From NCBI GenBank assembly GCA_963281255.1, contig OY725497.1, positions 1,860,001 to 1,924,000 of the forward strand: a DNA stretch of 64,000 bases. Direction: 5' to 3'. Below the pieces are notes generated by a model. It worked only from the letters and a program-made list of their open reading frames with translations. It had not been told where the DNA came from and searched no databases. The position numbers and the translations under genes are program-made. This document shows, piece by piece, positions 45,596 through 56,713 of the stretch; the stretch's first letter is position 1; each line of letters begins with the position of its first letter. This stretch comes from Aphrocallistes beatrix (taxonomy: Eukaryota > Porifera > Hexactinellida > Sceptrulophora > Aphrocallistidae).

Positions 45596-46970
45596 CAGTC
45601 TGTCAAGGTGAAATTGAGACTTTTGCATAGTATAGAAAATTCCATATATTTCAATTCACTATGGTTAGCTATCAAACACAAGTCTTTCATTGTATTTATC
45701 CATTCCCATTAAACAAATTACCATTTAGACAATGACTATAATTCAAGCGAACATCCAACTAGCCTATGACATAGTTGACTTATTTCTTAAATTATTTCGC
45801 AATTCTCATTGACTGTTTCATTACTTATTTCGGAGACGTATTAACTTTCATCGTTCAATACTCCAACTCTTACATATTCAGGATGGTCGAATTAGAACAT
45901 AGGGACCTTATCCAAAAGTTATTCACGGCAGGAATTACAAATGGCGGCGAAATACATCGGGGAACAGCTATCCCAAGAAGCACTGTTTTTCGCATTTTGG
46001 GCAAATTACGTCGGAACGAAAACATTCAGAGGAAAACGGGAACTGGAAAACAGCGAATCTTACAAGTAGACGATGGCAGATCTCTTGTAAGCTTAGCGAA
46101 TCAGAATCGGAAGATGTCTATACGGAAAATAACTCGCCGATTCAACCAAATTCGAGAAAAAAATGTATCCCATGAGACGGTGCGGAAGGAATTGAGTAGG
46201 AGGGGATACAGACACAAGGTTGCAAGGAATATTCCGATGCTAACGGATAGACACAAGCAACAAAGGCTCTTGTGGGATAAGAACAACAAACGTACAGACT
46301 GGGAGAGAGTAGTTTTCACTGATGAGATGTCTATTTGGCTAGCTGGCGGCAAAATACGACTGTGGTGCAAAGGGGACAAACAAGCGGTCAAACCAAGCAA
46401 TAAGCATAGTCCTAAATTACATGTTTGGGGGGCATTTTCTGCGCGTGGGACCTTTCCACTGAAGGTTTTTAAGGAAAACATGACTGAAGAACTCTATACC
46501 AACATCTTAAACGAGTGTTTGCTTATGCAGGCACAGACACTGTATCCTGACGGCTGGATTTTTCAAGAATACAATGATCCGAAACACATGTCAAAAGTTG
46601 CTAAGAAATTCCGTGAAAAAAGTGGTATAGATCGCATGGAATGGCCAGCATGTAGCCCAGATCTCAACCCGATAGAGAATTTATGGGTTTGGATCAAGCA
46701 TCAAATCGATTTGAATCCTCCATCTAACCTGAGCGGACTTGAAGAAAATATTCACAAAATATGGGATTCGATAGAACCGGAGTTTTTGAGACCCTATTGG
46801 CAATAAATGCCAAAGCATCGAAAATATCTGATCCAGAGTCAAGGTTTGAAGAACAATTATTAATCTAGGGACACATTTTAGTGATAATCAAATATTAAGT
46901 AGAGGTTATTTACTTATATGAATTGGAAACATAGATTTTAAAATAGTCTCAATTTCATCTTGACAGACTG
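45596..46970 (+). mobile_element. Tc1 transposon, nearly intact, 1.38 kb
   Basis: Inverted repeats CAGTCTGTCAAGGTGAAATT at the left and its near-inverse at the right (one mismatch in the first 28 bp or so), with TA on both sides. It contains a single uninterrupted transposase gene. This is the youngest-looking autonomous-type element in the window. Confidence 0.9.
45883..46806 (+). CDS. Tc1-family transposase, full length but second catalytic Asp replaced
   Basis: A 307-codon frame from the ATG at 45883. An upstream ATG at 45775 would add 36 hydrophobic residues atypical of the family, so I prefer the inner start. Paired helix-turn-helix DNA-binding region (HRGTAIPRSTVFRILGKLRR; KMSIRKITRRF) followed by the DDE domain: VVFTDEMSIWL (first Asp), IFQEYNDPKHMSK, and CSPDLNPIENLW (Glu). 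The second block normally reads FQQDNDPKH. Here the Asp position is Tyr (codon TAC at 46570-46572), 34 residues before the Glu, so the DD34E triad is broken by one base. Otherwise no stop or frame change. The protein should still bind its ends but not cut. Confidence 0.88.
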   Translation: MVELEHRDLIQKLFTAGITNGGEIHRGTAIPRSTVFRILGKLRRNENIQRKTGTGKQRILQVDDGRSLVSLANQNRKMSIRKITRRFNQIREKNVSHETVRKELSRRGYRHKVARNIPMLTDRHKQQRLLWDKNNKRTDWERVVFTDEMSIWLAGGKIRLWCKGDKQAVKPSNKHSPKLHVWGAFSARGTFPLKVFKENMTEELYTNILNECLLMQAQTLYPDGWIFQEYNDPKHMSKVAKKFREKSGIDRMEWPACSPDLNPIENLWVWIKHQIDLNPPSNLSGLEENIHKIWDSIEPEFLRPYWQ

Positions 46971-46976
46971 TATATA

Positions 46977-47441
46977 CACTACCTGGCTAAAAGTAATGGA
47001 ACACCATATTGCTTTGCATCTTAAATAATACTAAAATGGGTCTCTTCACTGAGGACAAATCATTAAACTCACGACAGCTACTAGAAATCTGATATCAAAT
47101 TCGAAATCCACACACTCGACTTACTAAGTTCAGAAGTTTCCAATTCAATATTTATGTCTAAAGGGATTTAATATCGCTTGTGCCACCTTGATCCACTTGC
47201 TCCCATAATATATAATGGTGACAAGTGGCACAAGGTGATACAGGAATTAGTAATTGTGTTTTGGAAAGGGTTCTCTATAGGAAACTTCTAGATTGATTTA
47301 TTCGAAAGTGTATATTTCGAAATTAATATTAGATTTCAATAACCTTGAGGTTTTAATTGATTAGCGTTCATAGATAGACCTATTTAGTATTACTTATGAT
47401 GCAAAGCAATAAGGTGTGCCAATACTATTGGTCAGGTAGTG
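46977..47441. mobile_element. Tc1-type MITE, 465 bp
   Basis: CACTACCTGGCTAAAAGTAA at the left and TACTATTGGTCAGGTAGTG at the right, TA on both sides, ends imperfectly inverse. It sits 6 bp from the Tc1 element. Its TIR type is that of the MITE at 35115-35360. Confidence 0.7.
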
Positions 47442-47475
47442 TAGTTCCTTACTATTAAAACTCGATTAATATATA

Positions 47476-47985
47476 CAAGCGCGCTTCGCTTGCTTGCGCT
47501 GCACGGCTGGCGGACACTTTGTGTCCGCCGGAGGCGCCCTTTGGGCGCCTGTGGTTACCATTGATTAATTATATGGGAGATCACACCTCTAAATAAATTT
47601 GTCCCAATGTTATAATCGATATTGCACGAAAAATCACCAAAATGATCAATTTTTAAAATTTTGATGAGTAATGATGACGTCATTGCAAAGTGATGAGTCA
47701 TCATTTTTTGATGATAGTTGCATAATATGTGAGGCATGTTAGTATACACATTCTATTAAGATTTCAGCCTTCTATCACCTATAATGGCTGAGTTATGCTC
47801 GAATAACTCTGTTGCTTAACTTTGAAAATGTGACAATGACGTCATAATTCCATGATGAATCGACATTTTCGTTTGAGCTCAGAACTTACTGGAGCCATAG
47901 CCAAAAGACTCCCACATGCCAAAAATCAGATTTCTACGCCTGGCAGTTTCTTCAATCAATTCGTAACAGATATAGATATATATAT
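47476..47985 (-). mobile_element. Helitron (family 1), inverted, within a plus-strand 5' end
   Basis: Body from CAAGCGCGCTTCGCTTG to CAATCAATTCGTAACAGATA. Immediately before it, at 47446-47470, lies a plus-strand 5' terminus TCCTTACTATTAAAACTCGA. One Helitron therefore seems to have entered the TA spacer of another, as in the nest at 16.9-20.9 kb. Confidence 0.6.
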
Positions 47986-48488
47986 ATACACACAAGCGCG
48001 CTTCGCTTGCTTGCGCTGCGAGACTGGCGGACACTTCGTGTCCACCGGAGGCTCCCTTCGGTCGCCTGGATGTGACATTGGTTAATTATAAGGGAGATAT
48101 CATCTCTAAATACTATGTCCATCTTAGTTTTAAAACCGATATCACTCGAAAAATCACAAAATTTGTGAAATTTAAAATTGTTGATGCGTAATGATGACAA
48201 CATAACTAAGTGATGAGCTATCATTTTTTCATGATAGTTGCATCATATGTGAGATATGTTAGTATACATATTCTATTAAAATTTCAGCCTTCTATCTCCT
48301 ATAATGGCTGAGTTATCTCCGAATAACTGTGTTGCTTAACTTTTAAAAATGTGACAATGACGTCATAATTCCATGATGAGTCAACATTTTGGTCTGAGCT
48401 CAGAACTTACTGGAGCCATAGCCAAAATACTCACACATGCCAAAAATCAGCCTTCTGCGCCCGGCAGTTTCTTCAATCAATTCGTTAC

Positions 48489-48489
<1 letters not shown>

Positions 48490-48543
<54 letters not shown>
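48490..48543. repeat. (TA)n microsatellite
   Basis: An uninterrupted AT dinucleotide run of about 50 bp in the Helitron spacer. A similar run lies at about 48914-48951, and shorter ones occur in most family 1 copies. Confidence 0.9.
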
Positions 48544-48546
<3 letters not shown>

Positions 48547-48844
48547 TAGGACGTCAGTTATCCGAACGGGTTGGGACCGAGGGGGTTCGGATAACTGAAG
48601 TTGTTATGTAATTATATAGAAAAGTTGGTTAGTAGTAATAAGTAGTCATAATTATGAATATGGATAAAATACATATTGATCTATGTAAGTATCTTCAATT
48701 AGTATATATAATGATGGCAGTGTATCAATTCTCAACTCAAAGATGCATAATTTATAAATTTATTATATTTTATTTGGTCAACCAAGGGGTTCGGATAACT
48801 GAAGTGTTCGGATAACTGAAGTTCGGATAACTGACGTTCTACTG
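48544..48844. mobile_element. pogo/Tigger-type MITE, 301 bp
   Basis: CAGTAGGACGTCAGTTATCC at the left and GGATAACTGACGTTCTACTG at the right, TA on both sides. TTCGGATAACTGAAG is repeated near the right end. The termini are typical of pogo-like elements. No coding. Confidence 0.75.
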
Positions 48845-48909
48845 TATATATATATACAATAATCGAGTTTTAATAGTAAGGATACACATTACTCGAGTTT
48901 TAATAGTAA

Positions 48910-48952
<43 letters not shown>

Positions 48953-48954
<2 letters not shown>

Positions 48955-49441
48955 ACGAATTGATTGAAGAAACTGCAGGGAGCAGAAAGCTGATTTTTGG
49001 AATGTGGGAGTATTTTGGCTATGGCTCCCCTAAGTTCTGAGCTCAGAGCAAAATGCAGACTCATCATGAAATTATGACGTCATTCCCACATTTTTAAAAG
49101 TTAAGCAATACAGTTATTCGAGCATAACTCAGCCATTATAGGAGATAGAAGGCTGAAATTTTAAGAGAATCTGTATACTAACATACCTCACATATGATGC
49201 AACTATCATCAAAAATGATGACTCATCACTTTGTTATGACGTCATCATTACTCATCAATTTTTAAAAATTGATAAATTTGGTGATTTTTCGTGCGATATA
49301 GATTATAACAGTAGGACAGACGTATTTAGAGATGTTATTTCCTTTATAATTAATCAATGTGACTCCAGGCGCCCAAAGGGCGCCTCTGGCGGACACTTTG
49401 TGTCCGCCAGCCGTGCAGCGCAAGCAAGCGAAGCGTGCTTG
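48953..49441 (+). mobile_element. Helitron (family 1), 5' end displaced
   Basis: From TGTAACGAATTGATTGAAGA after the TA run to GCGAAGCGTGCTTG at 49441. Contains both TGACGTCA sites. The TCCTTACTATT terminus is not directly upstream. Confidence 0.6.
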
Positions 49442-49467
49442 TGTATATATATTCTTACTATATATCT

Positions 49468-49620
49468 CAGTGTTTCTCAACGAGGGCGATAAAAAACTCA
49501 AGGGGGCGATAAAACGGTCAGGGGCGATAAGCTTACTGGTGGGAACCGAGTGATGGTTTCATTCTGCACAGGTTGCAGTTGAATAATTTACAGGAATAAT
49601 TATGTAATTCTAATTGTTAT
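49468..49620. mobile_element. hAT-like terminus, fragment
   Basis: CAGTGTTTCTCAACGAGGGC followed by repeated GGGGCGATAA, as at the ends of ZBED-type hAT elements. No matching right end was found, so it is a remnant and its extent is uncertain. Confidence 0.4.
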
Positions 49621-50340
49621 TGAAAAACAAACATCCATAATTGTCCATAATTGGATTTATAATGTTTGTTAATCATATAATAGTGTTTTGATACCACTGC
49701 TGGCTTCGAATAGAATGCTAGATAATGTGTTAAATAATGCAACAATATTTTGATACCACCAATGGCGGATATAAATAGACTATTTGTGGATATAAAATTA
49801 TAAATACGTACACTGTGCATCCTTATTATTACGTATTAGTAATCCGTTAATCAAATCTAGTGACTTACTAGTTCATTACTTCTCCATCGAGATGGCTTCA
49901 TAACAATTATTCTGGTCATAGATAGTCGAAAGCTATTCTCTTATTCTGTGCTAAATAAACTTCATTTCTGTTTCACATTTTATTATCTCTTACATATTTC
50001 CATACTAAGCACTATTTCGTATGGCAACGAAACTGCCTCGTGCCTCTGACTCTATCGTATTGGATAGTGATCAGCAAATGACGTCAGGTTCCGATACCAG
50101 CTTGCTGGACACAATGTCGATACCCTCCGCCCTTGTCCCTGATGGTAGCGTACTTCATTGCTACCTTATGAATGTACTCTCTTCTGGACAACCGGTCTCC
50201 CTCGTCAATATCCACACCGGTGGATCAGACAACCAAGTCGCGCCCACCTGGACGACCACAGCCGACGCCTTCGACAATCCCAAGCAGCCAAGGCATTTCT
50301 GAAGAGTGTTCCCCAATCCGTGGTCTCGTTCTATATAGAC

Positions 50341-51986
50341 CAGTGGTTCTCAAACTTTTTCCCTGGCGACCTCCCTAACAATTGTCAAATGAATTAACGA
50401 CCCTAATTTTTCACTGCACATTTATTTAATCAAATAGAGTCAAATAATTATTACTTAGTATAGGTACTATGTTTAATATAATTTATTAATGAGATGGGTG
50501 TAGTTGTTTTTCTTTAACTAAAGCCTGAATTTCCAGCTCCGTGTTTGCGAGTGCACAACGAAGATCATCTTCTACCTTTAATTTGTTTCTACTGCTAGTT
50601 TAATTTGTAATAGTGTTGAAAAACCTGATTCACAAAGGTAGGTAGTAGGGAAAGGCAACAGATTTTTAAAGATACTTTTGGTTAGAGTAGGATAGGAACC
50701 TCCATTGAGCACCAAAGGAACTCAATACCTCTCTTTCAAATAGTTCTTTGGCAGATACATCATGAATGAGATCTATCAATTCATCCTGTGCCCGATCATT
50801 GTTGTCTGGGATTGTTTGAGTAGATGTAGTAAAAGGATTTCTCAATAATAAATCTGCTGAGTCCTTCCGCTCAGGATAATAATGAGAAAATTATTCGTCT
50901 AGTGTCGTATGTCGTAGGTGTTCAGAGATCATAGTTTTTGAATCATTATCCAATTCAGCATTTATGTTTTCGAAATATTCGGACAATCTTTCAAACATAC
51001 ATATATCTCGGGAAGCAACTCTAAGACTCGTTTAAGGACGTTACCCTTAGAAAGCCACCGTACTTGTGTGTGGAAAAGTAGAGTCTGATGGCTAGCAGTC
51101 AAATATTCGCAAAGTTCCCTGAAAAGGCGAGTGTTAAGCGCATTCGATTTTATAAAATTGACTATCTTAATGACTAAAGTCATCACTGTCAAAATCTGTG
51201 GTGGCATAGTTTTACAAGCTAGTGCTTGTCTATGGATCATGCAATGAATACCTGTGACTTGTGGTGATTTATCATTAACAAGCTTTTGCAAAACAGAACG
51301 TGAGCCAAGCATTGCTGGTGCACCGTCGGTACGAATTCCACACAAATTCTTCCACTCAATTACATTCTCTTGAAAAAAGTTATCAATCAATACGAACACA
51401 TCTTGTGCCTTCGTAGTTGTTTCAAGTTCGCGACATAGCAAAAACTCTTCCTTGAATTTTTCCTCATACACATAACGAACGTAGACCAATAATTGTTAGC
51501 ATGAAGAAACATCAGTCGACTCATCAAGTTGTAATGAGAACAATTTACAAGTGCTTGATTTTAACTGTTTAACAACTTGCATCAAAATATTGTTTGACAT
51601 CTCAGAAATACGTCTATGAACAGTGTCGTTAGATAAGGGAATTGACGATAACTTCTTAGCATGCTCATCGCCCAAAACAAGTCGGACCATATCCTTCGAA
51701 CAAGGGATGATGAGATCCTCTCCAATCGTATGAGGTTTCCTTGCTCTTGCAATTCGTAACGAAACAGCATATGAAGCTTCAATACAAGCAAATGATTGCT
51801 GGTAATAAGCACCTGTTGTGTTCAGTCTTGACCGTTTAAAACATCTTCTTTTCTTTTAAAAAATGTAAGATCCTTTTCTAAATACTCAGGATGACGAGTT
51901 TCCAAGTGTCGTTTTAATTTACTCGGTTTCATTGATTCTCGCGACCCCCTAGAATTGTTCCGCGACCCCCAGTTTGAGAAACACTG
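50341..51986 (-). mobile_element. hAT transposon (ZBED5/SCAND3-like), 1.65 kb
   Basis: CAGTGGTTCTCAAACT at the left and AGTTTGAGAAACACTG at the right, with a perfect 8 bp duplication ATATAGAC (50333-50340, 51987-51994). It inserted in the GC-richer fossil tract. One broken transposase on the minus strand. Confidence 0.88.
50560..51945 (-). pseudogene. hAT transposase, near full length, broken
   Basis: From the 5' side: KPSKLKRHLETRHPEYL (second half of a BED finger; the Cys pair is missing at the element edge), then LSNDTVHRRISEM and LQLDESTDVS. Next IRTDGAPAMLGSRSVLQ, HCMIHRQALACK and VRWLSKGNVLKRVLEL, and a C-terminal part near 50600-50900 with DDLRCALANTELEIQ. The frame changes several times (for instance between 51489 and 51496, and again in the C-terminal third). 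A separate lineage from the hAT at 35496: the proteins share motifs but the DNA is well diverged. Confidence 0.7.
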
Positions 51987-52054
51987 ATATAGACCTCCTC
52001 ACAGCTGCCCTTCACTACCTAGCGGATCAAGCCGTCCCCGCAAAATTCGCTTAT

Positions 52055-52248
52055 ACGTGTCCAACCGGACACTACCGAACCCAACTTCGTGAATGCGGCC
52101 TCCTCGGACTTATTACCGAAGACCCGAACCCCACAACCCCTCTACTACTTCACGTGTCCAACCGGACACTACCGAACACAACACCGTGAATGCGGCCTCC
52201 TCGGACTTATTACCGAAGACCCGAACCCCACAACCCCTCTACTACTTC
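52055..52248 (+). repeat. 97 bp tandem duplication
   Basis: Two adjacent, almost identical units starting ACGTGTCCAACCGGACACTA (52055-52151 and 52152-52248), differing mainly by a small change after CCGAAC. It lies in the GC-richer tract. Confidence 0.85.
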
Positions 52249-53929
52249 ACCCATCAGTCGATGTGGAAGCGTTTCACGCCCTTTCCCATGCTCGATATGA
52301 CAAATCTCCCCACGAATTGTACCAACCCCGTCTTCTCACAAACTATAACTTTGCGGTGAAGGACTCACAAGACACAGCGGCCCCAGTTGGTTCTAAATCA
52401 TACTGTCAAGCAGCCTCTACTGGCCCTCGACAAACTATTCGCCCAAACCCAAAACGTGCCCAGACTGCCAAACTACAACCCATCCCACTCCCATGCCCAC
52501 GCTGCCTAACCACAGCCCTCATACTTACCACAACCGCGAAGAAATATACCCACAACCTCGAGGGTAAAGCACGGTGTTAGTTTGGACCAATTTGCACAGT
52601 CACTTCCGGCGACACTCAGGACTCCATTCAAGGAGACATACCAAGCCCTAACCATGGGCTCACCAAACCACTCGGAGGTACAAGCCTGTCCATGCACAAA
52701 TGCGCCCGCCAAGAGGGATTTATTCCTTCAAGCCGCTCCTCAACCAATGTCTGAAGTCAGAGGCAAGCCCTCTCAGAAGCCACACTGGTCGCTTGTAAAG
52801 TCTACGTACTCTGTCGCAGGTGCGGACGCACCAGGATCTCGAATAAAGCAGCTTCACACTTATACTTTGGCCCCGGCCCACGCAGAAGCACTAAGAATCG
52901 AACGCCAGAGTGCAAAAGTGGTACGTACTTGTAATCACCCCATTATCACCGCCCCCTCCCTCTGGAGATCGAAAGAGTTCAAACTCCACGCACAGACAAT
53001 CTGGAGCAAGCCCGGATCCCAAATTTTCACTAGGGGAGGGAGCACTGGCCTCAGTATCGTACTCCCTCCCGCTTTACATATATGAAACACATAGATGTCG
53101 CCTATGTGATCACCTCCCAACCCAACCGCTCAAATCGCTTTACCACCACTACTCATGTAACCCCGGATCACCTTCGAAAGTAATCCGACCACCCTCTCCA
53201 TTTCCCACTCACTTCGAGTACAACCCACCGCCAGTATTTCTAGAGTCCCACATACCACCTGAGCTCGATGCCCTGCTCCAAAGACGGCCGGACCAGATAA
53301 CCGAACCCAGGACGTTCTTTACGACTCAACCACTGAGTCATTCCTTACCATAACTCAAGAACACCGCCAGCCAGCCAGCCCCACTGCATGTCACATCCTT
53401 CCAGCCCTCCAGGAAAAATGGTCGTGAACTCATACAGAGGAGTTGTACATCGCTCCCTAGCTATCGCTACCTACCCCGATATCGCGCTAACCCAATTTTT
53501 TCAAAGATACCTCCCCGCCTTAATACGCTGGTCATTAATTAACCCTCTGACATCACGGCTGACATCACATAACTTTTCTATTTTCCGGATCATACGACTA
53601 AGAACCCACTCCCCGATTCCGCGGCCATTGAATACCATTACTCTAATGACAGACCCACCCACAAACAATTGGCCCCACTCGAACGAGCCCCCTTTCACCT
53701 CTGCCCAAAGATACCCCTGGCTGCGGCCAAATCCATTATCACTTACTCATTCCACGAGCATTCGCTCGACCACAACCATTACTACTGCAAGAAAAGGTGT
53801 CGCATATGCACTAGTTATTTCCAGCTATTCCACACTAAGATCGCAGTCCCCTTCGTACCATGCTCACATCAATAGTTTACATCATAATTCTTTTTTGGTG
53901 CTGGCCAAAATCTTGTAGCAAATATCCTA

Positions 53930-55170
53930 TACGTAATAATAGTTGGTGAGTACCAAATCCACTAAGCATCTAATCTACGACTTTTAGTAAATAATTTGTC
54001 ACAATTAATAAAACGGTGTGAAGAGTGCACGCCTGTTCAGCAATAGCCCCTATCATGTGATCAGAGCATAGTTGTGCCGATGAAAAGGGGTGTTGAGTCT
54101 ATTTCATGAATTGCTATCAGAATCTATCGAAATTATAAATGCAAGTTTCTTTGGCTACACCACGGTTGGCTAGTTAAATTCCAACTAGTTTAAACCAGGA
54201 TTATATCTCACATAGTGAGATAAACTCGGATAAACTACTGAATAAGTCTACCGAAATTTGGATGACTACGAATATATAAAGTTATATCATAAGTAAACTT
54301 TACGGGACAAACACTGAAAAACCAGAAAACTTGCAAACATTTTAAAATTTGATTGAGTTCGCCTGTATTTGTTTCTGCAAAGCGGTAAAAATTCCTGGTT
54401 TCACACAAAGGATCAGGAGGATATTTTTTTAATAAACCGCACGAAAATGATGGGATATTGATAACTGAAGGAAGGATTACTGACTTTCAATATACAACTA
54501 AGCAGGGAGTATTTATCAATTCATTGCAAACTGCGTACATCAGTAAGCTCGAGGATAAGGGCTCAATGACATCATGGAAAGATTCAATAGTAGAATCATT
54601 TAAAGATAAAAAAATATTTATCAAATATTGTATTAGTGATAGAAGAAAGAAAATATGCACAATCATAAAAATAGTTATAGATTAAAATAGAAAATTTGAA
54701 AAGAAGGTCATATTTAGACGAGTTTGCATTTGAAATTTGTAGTTTGATTAAGCAGTCTTTAATTTCAATTTTGTTCATTTAAAATGCCCATTTAGTTTTG
54801 ATATCAAATTTGATAGAATCCCCAAACACAAATCCTGGTTGGTAGGATAAAAACTAAATATTTTTTATAAGTTAGAAACGTCAAAACTACTTCTACATGG
54901 AATTAATTCATAATAGAGATAATACATACATCTTATAAAGTAGACAACGGGTTGTCCTTTTGAGCAGAGAATATCTTGATGCCAATGAATACATTTTGAG
55001 TCATCCTGTCATCAAAGATTTGAGTTTGGGGATTTTGAAAATTTATATATTAAAGGAAGCATTCTATATACTAAGGCAATGGCAGTCACCAATCAACTAA
55101 ATAATTATCTCATATTTTGAGCTCATGGTTGTGTAAATATTCAAACTGTTGAGTTCTTGAAATACATTAA
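53930..55170. other. POMT1 intron 1, unassigned part
   Basis: AT-rich, no element ends identified. A 75-codon plus frame at 54458-54685 has no known relative and biased Lys/Ile content, so it is not called a gene. Confidence 0.3.
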
Positions 55171-55174
55171 TGAT

Positions 55175-56118
55175 GTTTAGAAAATGTTCAATGTGAATTG
55201 GGTAGGGAAGAATAGTCGTTTAACGACGATGTATCTGCACCCTCAGCAGAAATTTAAAAAATTTGAGTCTAGGACACTTCCCCCCCAGTTAATGAATGAT
55301 ACTTCCCCTAGGACATTTCCCCCCCGTTACTAGTATTTGCTTATATATTCAGCTGTCTTTATAAATAATGTATTAATTATTTGATTAACATTAGTATTAG
55401 AATAAATAGAACAACTAACATATAATTTATGCGACAAACGATAATCTAGAAATTTCAGGAAGATAAATTATGGGCAATACCTCTGAGAAAACTAAGGGTA
55501 TTTCTATTGTCATAGTCCTTCACAATTGCTTGTATTCTGCTACTACATTCGCGGTAACGTATTTTTTGAGGAGGAGCTGCTTCGCCAGCTTCCATTTGAA
55601 TCATCTCCAACCTCTTTAACGCTTCCTCCTTCTTCAAGACCTTAGGAAAAGTCCAAATATTCGGATGAAATGAAAGGATCGCAGCCTGGAGATGTCTATG
55701 ATATGTTTCCACGTGATTATTTGTTTTAGGAATTTCCTCTTCAACCCGATTATGTACGTTCCATAATTCTAGTGGGAATCTTGGTCGACGTCTTCCTCGA
55801 CGATGTATCACTCCTATATAGTTATTTTCAAAATAATCTATTATTGGGTCAAGTTCTTCTGGCATCTGTGCTACAACCGTGTCGAATGCATTTACTATGT
55901 CATTTAAAGGAACAAATGCTAATGCTGCAAGTATCTTCACGTTGTTTGAGAAGGGTTAATAATTAACATAGCGGTGATCAATGTCAACACTTTAGGGGGT
56001 AAATGTCCGGAGGGAAGTGTCCGGTCCCCGTTTAGAAAATGTTCAATGTGAATTGGGTAGGGAAGAATAGTCGTTAACGACGATGTGTCTGCACCCTCAG
56101 CAGAAATTTAAAAAATTT
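55175..56118. repeat. ~90 bp direct repeat flanking a MULE fragment
   Basis: The segment GTTTAGAAAATGTTCAATGT...AAAAATTT occurs at 55175-55264 and again at 56030-56118, with about three differences. The 765 bp between them carries the MULE fragment and has inverse-like ends (GGACACTTCCC at the left, GGGAAGTGTCC at the right). Confidence 0.8.
55455..55940 (-). pseudogene. MULE transposase, C-terminal fragment
   Basis: A 161-codon frame with LAALAFVPLNDIVNAFD then DYFENNYIGVIHRRGRRRPR. Then FPLELWNVHNRVEEEIPKTN followed by NHVETYHRHLQAAILSFHPN, and finally YRECSSRIQAIVKDY and NTLSFLRGIAHNL. This matches the region after the DDE core in animal Mutator-like elements that often carry FLYWCH fingers. 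The N-terminal two-thirds, including the catalytic Asp residues, is missing. The frame itself is intact and ends naturally, so this is a deletion derivative. Confidence 0.7.
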
Positions 56119-56184
56119 ATTCTGGCTCTTCCCGTACTAATCATTACTATTAAAACTCGATAAATGTTTGTGTATGTATATATA

Positions 56185-56713
56185 CAAGCGCGCTTCGCTT
56201 GCTTGCGCTGCGCGGCTGGCGGACACAAAGTGTCCGCCAGAGGGGACCTTTGGTCCCCTTTGGTTACCATTGATTAATTATAAGGGAGATATCAACTCTA
56301 AATACGTATGTCATAATGCTATAATCGATATCGCACGAAAAATCACCAAATTTATCAATTTTTAATGTTTTAATGCGTAATGATGACTATAATAACAGAG
56401 TGATGAGTCATCATTTATTGATAATGGTTGAATCATATGTGGGAATATTAAGATACTTCTATTAAAATTTCAGCCTTCTATCTCCTATAATGGCTGAGTT
56501 ATGCTCGAATAACTGTATTGCTTAACTTTTTAAAATGAGACAATGACGCCATAATTCCATGATGAGTCGACATTTTCGTCTGAGCTCAGAACTTAATGGA
56601 GCCATAGCCAAAAGACTCCCACATGCCAAAAATCAGCTTTCTACGCCTGGTAGTTTCTTCAATCAATTCGTTACAGATATATATATACATTAATCGAGTT
56701 TTAATAGTAGGAG
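56185..56713 (-). mobile_element. Helitron (family 1), inverted, full copy, 529 bp
   Basis: CAAGCGCGCTTCGCTTG at the left and GAGTTTTAATAGTAGGA at the right. A plus-strand 5' terminus (TCATTACTATTAAAACTCGA, 56141) precedes it, again one Helitron inside the spacer of another. Confidence 0.7.

Larger units (their letters stand above)
47993..48882 (-). mobile_element. Helitron (family 1), inverted, with pogo-type MITE inside
   Basis: Minus-strand 3' end CAAGCGCGCTTCGCTTG at 47993 and 5' end GAGTTTTAATAGTAAGGA at 48882 before T. A second copy of the 5' terminal motif follows, ending at 48912. The long TA repeat in the spacer holds the MITE at 48544-48844. Confidence 0.7.
50000..53920 (+). other. 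GC-richer, coding-like fossil tract of unknown family, split by a hAT element
   Basis: Clearly richer in GC and in Pro/Thr/Ser codons than the rest of the window, and confined to this stretch. Open segments occur on the plus strand in more than one frame (50021-50302; 52089-52580; 52582-53085; 53388-53918), beginning MATKLPRASDSIVLDSD. I recognise no domain. The style would fit the gag-like part of an old retroelement or another foreign insertion, but neither is shown. It is broken in several places, and a hAT transposon was inserted at 50341-51986. Confidence 0.4.

Noticed and set aside
46101-46481. 126-codon minus-strand frame over the Tc1 transposase
   Set aside because: Shadow of the intact plus-strand transposase. 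No independent support.
48490-48951. Regular repeats that might suggest a CRISPR-like array
   Set aside because: They are TA microsatellites plus MITE repeats, with no uniform repeat-spacer pattern, in a eukaryotic intron.
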